Source of the DNA: Candidatus Izemoplasma sp.
Lineage (GTDB): Bacteria; Bacillota_I; Bacilli_A; Izemoplasmatales; Izemoplasmataceae
DNA length: 12,147 nucleotides
NCBI GenBank assembly: GCA_029939615.1
Contig: JAOZSP010000028.1
Location: forward strand, 1-12,147
Direction of reading: 5' to 3'
Of the stretch, positions 7,113-12,147 are shown piece after piece. The translations under genes and the position numbers were made by a program. Below the pieces are notes generated by a model. The model did not search any database. It had not been told where the DNA came from and was given only the letters and a program-made list of their open reading frames with translations. Position 1 is the first letter of the stretch. Each line of letters opens with the position of its first letter.

Positions 7113-7141
7113 TTGGTTTCCTCTTTATACCGTTGTATAAT
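7113..7141 (+). promoter_or_regulatory. Promoter TTGGTT-N17-TATAAT for gene 7178-7960
   Basis: TTGGTT (7113-7118) stands 17 bases before a perfect TATAAT (7136-7141), with the ATG 37 bases beyond. The stretch from about 6990 to 7112 between this and the divergent promoter shows no further gene or structure that I can support. Confidence 0.5.
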
Positions 7142-7177
7142 TATTATGATCTCTTTACTTAGCGAGGAGGACCGTAT

Positions 7178-7960
7178 ATGACAAAAGAAAACTATATTCA
7201 ATATCAGGAAACCCAAAAATCAAGAGTAGTAAAATCAATTATGTTTTCCATTTTAGCTGTAATTTTTATGGTTGGATGGTTTATGCTGTTTTCACTTTTT
7301 CTTGACACTTATTTCCCAAATCGTGCAGAGGAAAAAATTCCTTTTTTTACTAGTATATTAATGCAATTTTTGACGATTGCACCTCTTCTTATATTTATTA
7401 GTATTGGGCTTAAACAGTCTAAGGGATTATCTGATTATTTTGCGTCAAGTCATGTTAGAAAACCAATAAACTATAACTTTAAACTTATATCATTAGATTC
7501 TATTAAATCTAGAATTAAGAGTGAGAACTATAATTTGATTCAGGATTTTACTTATCCTTCGTTATTACTTTCTGCATATAAAAAAAGAAAAAGCATCACT
7601 AAGAATGATACATATATTTTCTTCTTTAATTATGATTTCTTCAATGTAAATTATTTAGACAGTATAAAGCAAAATCTTGAACAAAAATTTCAGAATGACA
7701 AACACTTCGCATGCTTTATTTTTGTTATCTCCGAAGAATCAGATAACGCATCAAAAGATTACTTAAGTTATGACATAGAAACTTGTGATAGTCGTTTTAA
7801 TATTAGTCTTTATGAGAAACAATCAAACCAGTTCTATTTTAAACATCCGTTTATTTCAGGGAAAAATGATGGGACAGCTAACATAAATAATCATAAACCT
7901 ATTTACGATATATTTATTGGGCACTCTTACAAAAGATTAGGAAAAACAGTTAACATATAA
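7178..7960 (+). CDS. Membrane protein with two N-terminal helices and a cytoplasmic domain, unknown function
   Basis: This 260-residue protein starts with about 18 polar residues, then two transmembrane helices (about 19-43 and 57-77) joined by a short loop containing DTYFPNRAEEK. A hydrophilic domain of about 180 residues follows. That domain alternates Lys/Asn/Ser-rich strands with aromatic stretches such as TYIFFFNYDFFNVNYL and HFACFIFVISEE, suggesting an alpha/beta fold. AGGAGG lies about six bases before the ATG, and a fair promoter precedes it. It is a single-gene unit, converging on the cysteine-motif protein at 7992-8966. I see no catalytic motif and recognise no family. Confidence 0.85.
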   Translation: MTKENYIQYQETQKSRVVKSIMFSILAVIFMVGWFMLFSLFLDTYFPNRAEEKIPFFTSILMQFLTIAPLLIFISIGLKQSKGLSDYFASSHVRKPINYNFKLISLDSIKSRIKSENYNLIQDFTYPSLLLSAYKKRKSITKNDTYIFFFNYDFFNVNYLDSIKQNLEQKFQNDKHFACFIFVISEESDNASKDYLSYDIETCDSRFNISLYEKQSNQFYFKHPFISGKNDGTANINNHKPIYDIFIGHSYKRLGKTVNI

Positions 7961-7994
7961 AGAAGAGCCTATTTCATTAAGCTCTTCTTCTTTA
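7960..7994. terminator. Hairpin terminator between convergent genes
   Basis: AAGAAGAGC (7960-7968) pairs with GCTCTTCTT (7981-7989) across a 12-base loop, followed on the plus strand by CTTTATTTAT. The left arm begins at the last base of one gene's stop codon. The T-rich tail overlaps the other gene's stop codon. The tail is imperfect, so efficiency is uncertain. Confidence 0.55.
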
Positions 7995-8966
7995 TTTATA
8001 TTTAATATTGCTCAAATCAATTTCAAATCGACATACATAATCTCCATCGAGCGGTGTTTTTAGCAACTTCACTTCTAAATCCTGTTCAAGAATGATTTCA
8101 AAAGGATATTTTGCAAATCCACCAGAACAATAACACCATTCTTTAGAAATGTCTTCTTTTTCATCTTTAATATTTTCCCTAACAAAACTACAGTGACAAG
8201 CGTAATATCTTTTTAACACATCGTTTTCTTCACTCAGATAATTATTTATGTCATATGGTATCTTAGTAACATAAAGTTTTTTGTTTTTAACAACTCCGCT
8301 CAATATTTCTTGATTGGATTTTACATATTCAATAGCTTCTTTTGTGATTATTTGTTCAAACCAAACTAAATTATTATCGTAGTGTTTTTGTAGTTCAACT
8401 ACTTTTCTATTATGTCTATCTTTTAAATAAGTTTCTAATGATTCTGAATTTTTATAAAATTCTTTTTCCTTGTTAAAACTCTCTTTTGGTATTTTGTGAT
8501 TATTACCAGACAATATCTTATTACAAGAATTTCTAGGTAAATGCTTATTTAATATATCCATAAACTCTTTTGTGTAGGTTGGTAATACTGTTGAATCAAG
8601 TCCAAAAGGTGGCAACTTCATATTCTTTATTATCTCTTCTTGTTTGGCTTTTGACTCATAAATTGTAATTCTATCCAAAATACTTTCGAAAACACCTATG
8701 GAGTTAAAATACTTTGTCATATGGATATAAAGATCTGATTTATTAATATAATAATAGTATCTAGCAATGTGAACTAGATTATTATAAGTATTTTGTTTAA
8801 TACTAATCAAATATTCTGCATATTCCTTAATATCACGAATATTAGTTGCATCTATATCTTTCCCGATAAACTCCTCAAAAGTTATTACTGTATTTAAGTA
8901 CTCTATAACCTTAGATTCTTCTAGTTTATAACTTTGATACTTTTCAATAAATATCTCTCTATTCAA
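7992..8966 (-). CDS. Uncharacterised protein with a C-terminal CHC/CYC cysteine motif
   Basis: This 324-residue soluble protein is counted here from an upstream GTG at 8975. Residues about 20-80 (TFEEFIGKDIDATNIRDIKE, then YNNLVHIARYYYYIN) look like the helical core-binding module of tyrosine recombinases. No recombinase catalytic domain follows. The C-terminal third has paired cysteines, Cys260-His-Cys262 followed by SFVRENI and Cys281-Tyr-Cys283 followed by SGGFAKYPFEII, then VCRFEIDL with Cys315. From memory, similar endings occur in uncharacterised clostridial proteins, and the fold may relate to V4R or ATC-hydrolase-like domains; neither is proven. The cysteines could bind metal or a thiol ligand. 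The TTG at 8966 is preferred because AGGAG lies eight bases before it, the same spacing as in the gene at 9564. The GTG at 8975 overlaps that site. Confidence 0.82.
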   Translation of the reverse strand: MNREIFIEKYQSYKLEESKVIEYLNTVITFEEFIGKDIDATNIRDIKEYAEYLISIKQNTYNNLVHIARYYYYINKSDLYIHMTKYFNSIGVFESILDRITIYESKAKQEEIIKNMKLPPFGLDSTVLPTYTKEFMDILNKHLPRNSCNKILSGNNHKIPKESFNKEKEFYKNSESLETYLKDRHNRKVVELQKHYDNNLVWFEQIITKEAIEYVKSNQEILSGVVKNKKLYVTKIPYDINNYLSEENDVLKRYYACHCSFVRENIKDEKEDISKEWCYCSGGFAKYPFEIILEQDLEVKLLKTPLDGDYVCRFEIDLSNIKYK

Positions 8967-8990
8967 TTTAATCACTCCTATACAAATTCA

Positions 8991-9019
8991 ATTATATCAA
9001 ATATAGTATATATTTTAAA
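8991..9019 (-). promoter_or_regulatory. Extended -10 promoter for gene 7992-8966
   Basis: On the minus strand TTTAAA (9019-9014) precedes, by 17 bases, a perfect TATAAT (8996-8991) that carries the TGn extension (TGATATAAT). It lies about 25 bases before the start codon and is back-to-back with the promoter of the plus-strand pair at 9091. Confidence 0.52.
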
Positions 9020-9025
9020 TCTTCC

Positions 9026-9054
9026 TTTAAATATTTGCTTATTTAGCATATAAT
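9026..9054 (+). promoter_or_regulatory. Promoter TTTAAA-N17-TATAAT for the 9091-9983 gene pair
   Basis: TTTAAA (9026-9031) stands 17 bases before TATAAT (9049-9054). A second candidate, TGTTATAAA (9060-9068), has the TGn extension and could be an alternative -10 region. Both lie upstream of the AAAGGAG ribosome binding site. Confidence 0.45.
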
Positions 9055-9090
9055 ATTCCTGTTATAAATCTTTACAAAAGGAGTTCACAC

Positions 9091-9543
9091 ATGAAAACTG
9101 AATATCGTTTTAAATCAAGTTTTATCACAAAATCATTCCCAATAATATGGATTATTATTATCATCTTTGTCTACTTTTATTCAATGATGAGTTTTATTAA
9201 TCAACAAGCATATAGTTATATGCTTATATATTCAGTAATATTTATCTTCTTTATCTTTATGTTTAGATATTTTTATATTGTTTATTTCTTAAAACATCCT
9301 GTGTTAGTAGTCGATACAAAACAATTAGTATATCGTAGTCTGCTTGGTCTTAAAACAATACCTTTTACTGAAATAAGTAAAATTGAGAAGAAGTTTACTT
9401 TCTTTGTTAAATATATATCAGTGATTTCTGAAAATAATTCACCAATAAATATTCCCATCGAAAAATTTAATGATAGCTCTGAGGATATTTATAACTTAAT
9501 CATGCAAATGTATAACAGTAGTAAAAATACTGAGCAACTTTAA
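9091..9543 (+). CDS. Small two-helix membrane protein with a PH-like tail (STM3941-like)
   Basis: This 150-residue protein has two transmembrane helices (about 16-34 and 43-66) and a beta-rich cytoplasmic tail of about 80 residues. The tail runs HPVLVVDTKQLVYRSLLGLK, then IPFTEISKIEKKF, and ends in a helix (DIYNLIMQMYN). This order, two helices then strand, turn, 'I.F.EI..I' strand and C-terminal helix, resembles bacterial PH-like membrane proteins such as the STM3941 type. That assignment is by pattern memory. AAAGGAG precedes the ATG by seven bases. It is the first gene of a two-gene run. The function is unknown. Confidence 0.85.
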   Translation: MKTEYRFKSSFITKSFPIIWIIIIIFVYFYSMMSFINQQAYSYMLIYSVIFIFFIFMFRYFYIVYFLKHPVLVVDTKQLVYRSLLGLKTIPFTEISKIEKKFTFFVKYISVISENNSPINIPIEKFNDSSEDIYNLIMQMYNSSKNTEQL

Positions 9544-9563
9544 TATTATTAGGAGTGATTTTT

Positions 9564-9983
9564 ATGTTTAAAACAGATATGCGTCTTTATTTTTTAATTC
9601 CTGTTGTTTTTGTTAGTATTACATTTGTTTTTGCAGTAATTAGTTTTGATATTATTGATGTTGCTACTATAATGTTTTCCTCGTGGCTTTTACTATATTT
9701 TGTTTTAGGATTCATAAAGAGAAAAGATGCTTTAACTATTGAAAATAAAAGAATGTGTGTTATAACTCCTTTTAAAACAAAGGAGTATGATATTAGTAAT
9801 ATTAAACGTGTTTACTGTACACAGGCAAATGGTAAAATGCTAAAAGCTGTGTATGAGGAAAATGGTAAAACATCAACTATTACTCTTTGTAATAATTTAT
9901 ATAAAGCAAAAATTGAGGAGATTAGAGATTATTTAATTGAACATTACTCTCATTTAGCTAGTGACTTTGAAGACGCTATTTAA
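9564..9983 (+). CDS. Second small two-helix membrane protein with a PH-like tail, probable tandem paralogue
   Basis: This 139-residue protein repeats the architecture of its upstream neighbour: two transmembrane helices (about 8-27 and 33-51), then a beta-rich tail (DALTIENKRMCVITPFKTKE, YDISNIKRVYC, TSTITLCNN) and a C-terminal helix (IEEIRDYLIEHY). Residue identity between the two looks low, so they would be old paralogues or two members of one family that work together, possibly as a heteromer. I chose the ATG at 9564, with AGGAG eight bases upstream. A GTG at 9555 lies inside that site. The gene starts 20 bases after the stop of the first gene and ends at a strong terminator, so the two are one operon. 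Confidence 0.85.
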   Translation: MFKTDMRLYFLIPVVFVSITFVFAVISFDIIDVATIMFSSWLLLYFVLGFIKRKDALTIENKRMCVITPFKTKEYDISNIKRVYCTQANGKMLKAVYEENGKTSTITLCNNLYKAKIEEIRDYLIEHYSHLASDFEDAI

Positions 9984-9987
9984 TAGT

Positions 9988-10020
9988 AAAGGAATAATTT
10001 CAATTGAAATTATTCCTTTT
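9988..10020. terminator. Strong terminator of the paired small membrane protein genes
   Basis: A near-perfect palindrome pairs 9988-10001 with 10006-10019 around an AATT loop and is followed by TTTTTATATT on the plus strand. It starts four bases past the stop codon of the gene at 9564-9983. Reading the other way it has only a short T-run, but it could also end the convergent gene that stops at 10044. Confidence 0.85.
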
Positions 10021-10043
10021 TATATTATTTAGCAAAAAGTCAC

Positions 10044-11657
10044 CTATACTTCCGGTGTTTGTCCCTCATAAGTATATTCAAACTCAATATAATCAGCGTA
10101 GTAGAGGTGTCCGTTAATTTCAATTTCTACTAATACACCGAAGTAATTTACACCATTTACTAATCCAATTTCGGCTACAAAATAGCCATCACTTTCAGGG
10201 AGAATATTTCCTTTATAAAATTGATCCCCCTTAAAAATCGTATATACAGCATCTGAATGCCCCACGGTTCCTGAAATTAATAGTTTATCTTCATGAATTG
10301 AAGGTACAAGTGTATTATAATCTGCGGATATTATAAAAGGTATCTCTACAGATGTCCATACAATATCATCTATATTATAACTATATGTTTCCATATAATC
10401 TAAAGCTAACGTTGCCATTTCATAATCTCCAATAGTTCCATCAAGTAACTTTTGATACTGCAGTTCTAGACTATCAAAATCTACCAAAGCACCTAGTCCT
10501 ATAAAAATAAAGGTATCATATTGAATTGTTCCTTCGTCATTTATATCATTTGCGTTATCTCCACTATTATATAGACTAAATCCATTAGACAAATTGTAAG
10601 TTATATACCTTTCTTGCTGTCCTGGAAAATTAGGATCTGCTACATAAATTTTTCCGTCATTTGATTTATACGCAAGTATAGCATGTCCACTAACAATATC
10701 ATCACTATCATCATGGCTATAAATCGCCATAAATTGTGGATTACCAGTGATATACATTGCGTATAAAAATGCATTATACGCTATTAAATCACTATTTATA
10801 CTGTAATCTATAAAATCAATGAATTCATCACTTGTAAAATCAATTTCATCTTGGATTACTGATGCGTAACGATATGCATCGTTATCATCATACCAAAAAT
10901 CAGATGTATCGTTGTCATAAAGCCCCCATAAATTATCTTCACCATTACTTGTTCTAGTTAAATAATAATAAGCACTAGTTAGTGTTTGCCCAGCACAGTG
11001 TCCATTTGGAGCAAGTGAACTACCATAATTTGAAAATTGCCAATCATCAATACCTGGAATGTATCCTGTATTTATCCATAAATTATATGCTTGTTTATTT
11101 ATTAAATCCTCCAACGTTATATAAGAAACAATAATACTTGAAAAATGATGTGTCCGAATTACCAACTCTGTATTGCTCAAGTTAACAGGAGGTATTGCCT
11201 CTAAACTATCATCTTCCTCATAATAAAAAAAGGCCATCGCATATTCTGTTGTTATATCAATATCAATTGGTATAGTTAAGGTCATAGCTTCTTTTGAATA
11301 CTCATGTCCATTATCTATATTTATTATAGGAGTAATTGGGTTTATTTCATTTGCTAGATCCACATCATTTACACTTGTTGTTGAAATTTCCACCTCTATT
11401 TCACTTGAGTAAGCATTTGCGGGGATACTTAAAGATAATCCAGCAATATCGCTTTTTGTGTCAAATACGGTGATTATACCACCTGTAGTAGGAATATTCC
11501 CTGAAGCATCAAGATTACTATTTCCAAAATCAACATGAATTACACCAATAGATTCAATAACAATTATGACAAGTATAAATACGGAAAAAATACTAAAGAT
11601 CATATAAAACTGTTTACCGTGTAAACCTAGTTCTTTAAGTCTACTAAATATCTTCAT
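10044..11657 (-). CDS. Membrane-anchored extracellular protein with ZU5-like and C39/papain-like domains
   Basis: This 537-residue protein has a short basic cytoplasmic start, one transmembrane anchor (about 18-39) and a long extracellular part rich in Asp, Tyr and Asn. Residues about 55-178 resemble a ZU5-type beta domain (TTGGIITVFDTKSDIAGLSL, then IPANAY). The next region looks like a cysteine peptidase or transglutaminase-like fold: Cys221 in NGHCAGQTLTSAYYYL, His325 in SGHAILAYKSNDGKIYVADP and Asp341 or Asn343 just after, a C39-like Cys-His-Asp order. The C-terminal 100 residues look like an immunoglobulin-type beta sandwich (LLISGTVGHSDAVYTI). Activity and substrate are not shown, and the domain could be an inactive relative. 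AAGGAGG precedes the ATG. It is transcribed alone, divergently from the gene at 11799. Confidence 0.87.
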   Translation of the reverse strand: MKIFSRLKELGLHGKQFYMIFSIFSVFILVIIVIESIGVIHVDFGNSNLDASGNIPTTGGIITVFDTKSDIAGLSLSIPANAYSSEIEVEISTTSVNDVDLANEINPITPIINIDNGHEYSKEAMTLTIPIDIDITTEYAMAFFYYEEDDSLEAIPPVNLSNTELVIRTHHFSSIIVSYITLEDLINKQAYNLWINTGYIPGIDDWQFSNYGSSLAPNGHCAGQTLTSAYYYLTRTSNGEDNLWGLYDNDTSDFWYDDNDAYRYASVIQDEIDFTSDEFIDFIDYSINSDLIAYNAFLYAMYITGNPQFMAIYSHDDSDDIVSGHAILAYKSNDGKIYVADPNFPGQQERYITYNLSNGFSLYNSGDNANDINDEGTIQYDTFIFIGLGALVDFDSLELQYQKLLDGTIGDYEMATLALDYMETYSYNIDDIVWTSVEIPFIISADYNTLVPSIHEDKLLISGTVGHSDAVYTIFKGDQFYKGNILPESDGYFVAEIGLVNGVNYFGVLVEIEINGHLYYADYIEFEYTYEGQTPEV

Positions 11658-11718
11658 ATTGTTTCCTCCTTGAGAAATTTAAAGAAGTCATCTTGTTTAT
11701 GTTCTTATATCTAATTAT

Positions 11719-11747
11719 AGTTTATTCTAGATATTGTTTACTGTCAA
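11719..11747 (-). promoter_or_regulatory. Promoter TTGACA-N17-TAAACT for gene 10044-11657
   Basis: A consensus -35 box TTGACA (11747-11742, minus strand) is followed after 17 bases by TAAACT (11724-11719), a four-of-six match. A perfect TATAAT (11719-11714) overlaps it but is 22 bases away. The -35 box lies within the spacer of the divergent plus-strand promoter, so the two may exclude each other. Confidence 0.5.
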
Positions 11748-11757
11748 TATAAGAAAA

Positions 11758-11766
11758 TGTTATACT
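11758..11766 (+). promoter_or_regulatory. Extended -10 element TGTTATACT for the 11799 gene pair
   Basis: TG at 11758-11759, one base and TATACT at 11761-11766 form an extended -10 element. The -35 hexamer is weak. The start point would be near 11773, just before an upstream ATG at 11775. This supports the later ATG at 11799 as the real start. Confidence 0.45.
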
Positions 11767-11798
11767 AGATAAGGATGAAGAAAGAAGGAAGTGAAAAG

Positions 11799-11960
11799 AT
11801 GTTTCTAATATATTTATTAGATGTATCAATTGGACCAATGTTGATTTTTATTGGTGTTTTACTGTTTTCCATTATTGGAATGTCTGCATTGCTAATGTTT
11901 GTTGCAATTAAGATGCTTCGTAAAATAAAAGAAAACAGAGAAAATAGGAATGCAAAGTAA
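11799..11960 (+). CDS. Small single-pass membrane protein of unknown function
   Basis: This 53-residue protein is mostly one long hydrophobic segment with a Gly-Pro near the start (about residues 2-39, FLIYLLDVSIGPMLIFIGVL) and a basic tail (KMLRKIKENRENRNAK). It therefore probably crosses the membrane once, or twice as a hairpin, with the tail inside. The ATG at 11799 has GAAGGAAG about nine bases upstream. An ATG at 11775 would add eight polar residues but lies at the putative start point with only AAGG next to it. Its end overlaps the next gene by 11 bases, a sign of coupled translation, so the two products may form one complex. Confidence 0.75.
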   Translation: MFLIYLLDVSIGPMLIFIGVLLFSIIGMSALLMFVAIKMLRKIKENRENRNAK

Positions 11961-12147
11961 TCTTATATTTCAGCTGTTTTTAGCACTTGTATTAACGGTA
12001 ATTATTGAATTATTCGTTGCCTTTTTATTTAGTTTTAAAAGCAAAGATAAGTTAAGTGTAATTATATTGGCAAACTTCATAACAAACCCTACACTGAACA
12101 TAATAGTAATGGTAATGTATATGCTATTAGGATTAACAAATGAAATT
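11950..12147 (+). CDS. Polytopic membrane protein, truncated by the window end
   Basis: An ATG at 11950 opens a frame of 66 codons with no stop before the window ends. The translation starts MQSNLIFQLFLALVLTVIIE, with one helix (about 4-28), a short KSKDK loop and a second helix (about 37-60) holding NFITNPTLN. A pattern of Glu in the first helix, a basic loop and an N-x-x-TNP-x-x-N motif recalls small uncharacterised Firmicutes membrane proteins, but I cannot name a family. It overlaps the preceding gene by 11 bases in a different frame. The weak ribosome binding site (AGGA touching the ATG) fits coupled translation. The rest lies outside the window. Confidence 0.72.
   Translation, partial: MQSNLIFQLFLALVLTVIIELFVAFLFSFKSKDKLSVIILANFITNPTLNIIVMVMYMLLGLTNEI

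Noticed and set aside
6904..7177. Possible riboswitch or T-box leader in the largest gene-free gap
   Set aside because: No conserved stem-loop, T-box sequence or terminator hairpin is visible, only two promoters and an inverted repeat.
1..12147. CRISPR array, tRNA genes, insertion-sequence ends
   Set aside because: No evenly spaced direct repeats, no tRNA-like cloverleaf and no transposase or terminal inverted repeats were seen on reading.

Overview
The window is AT-rich DNA from a bacterium with Firmicutes/Mollicutes-type expression signals: strong AGGAGG-like ribosome binding sites, TATAAT-type promoters and short hairpin-plus-T terminators. Tryptophan is encoded by TGG and long frames close at TAA/TAG, so there is no sign of the Mycoplasma code. 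Lipoproteins, small membrane proteins and a ferredoxin-fusion protein point to a low-GC, probably anaerobic organism. A deep Mollicutes-like lineage such as the Izemoplasma group is my inference and is not proven here.

Left end (1-3000, minus strand): a response regulator, a membrane sensor kinase and a lipoprotein form a three-gene run that closes at a very strong terminator (58-95). Directly behind that hairpin, on the same strand, is what looks like the 5' end of a class C group II intron (53 down to 1), which leaves the window. Class C introns are known to insert just downstream of terminator hairpins.

Next (3097-4354, minus strand) come two more lipoprotein genes. One is small, with its own terminator. 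The other has a tract resembling pilin-like sequence. A four-helix membrane protein (4493-4966, plus) then converges, across a shared two-way terminator, on a 629-residue fusion protein (5014-6903, minus). This joins a 4Fe-4S ferredoxin domain, two small domains resembling DUF1858-type and DUF2249-type sequence, and a substrate-binding-protein fold of the NMT1/THI5 type. It has no signal peptide and is the most unusual gene in the window.

Middle (7178-9983): a two-helix membrane protein (plus) converges on an uncharacterised cysteine-motif protein (7992-8966, minus). That gene shares a divergent promoter region with a tandem pair of small membrane proteins, each with two helices and a beta-rich tail, probably a duplicated pair.

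Right end (10044-12147): a membrane-anchored extracellular protein with a C39/papain-like Cys-His-Asp arrangement (minus) is divergently transcribed from a small single-helix protein (11799-11960). That protein overlaps by 11 bases a membrane-protein gene that runs off the window.

No tRNA, rRNA or CRISPR array was seen, and no gene-free stretch exceeds 300 bases. The nearest is 6904-7177, which holds only promoter and operator candidates.
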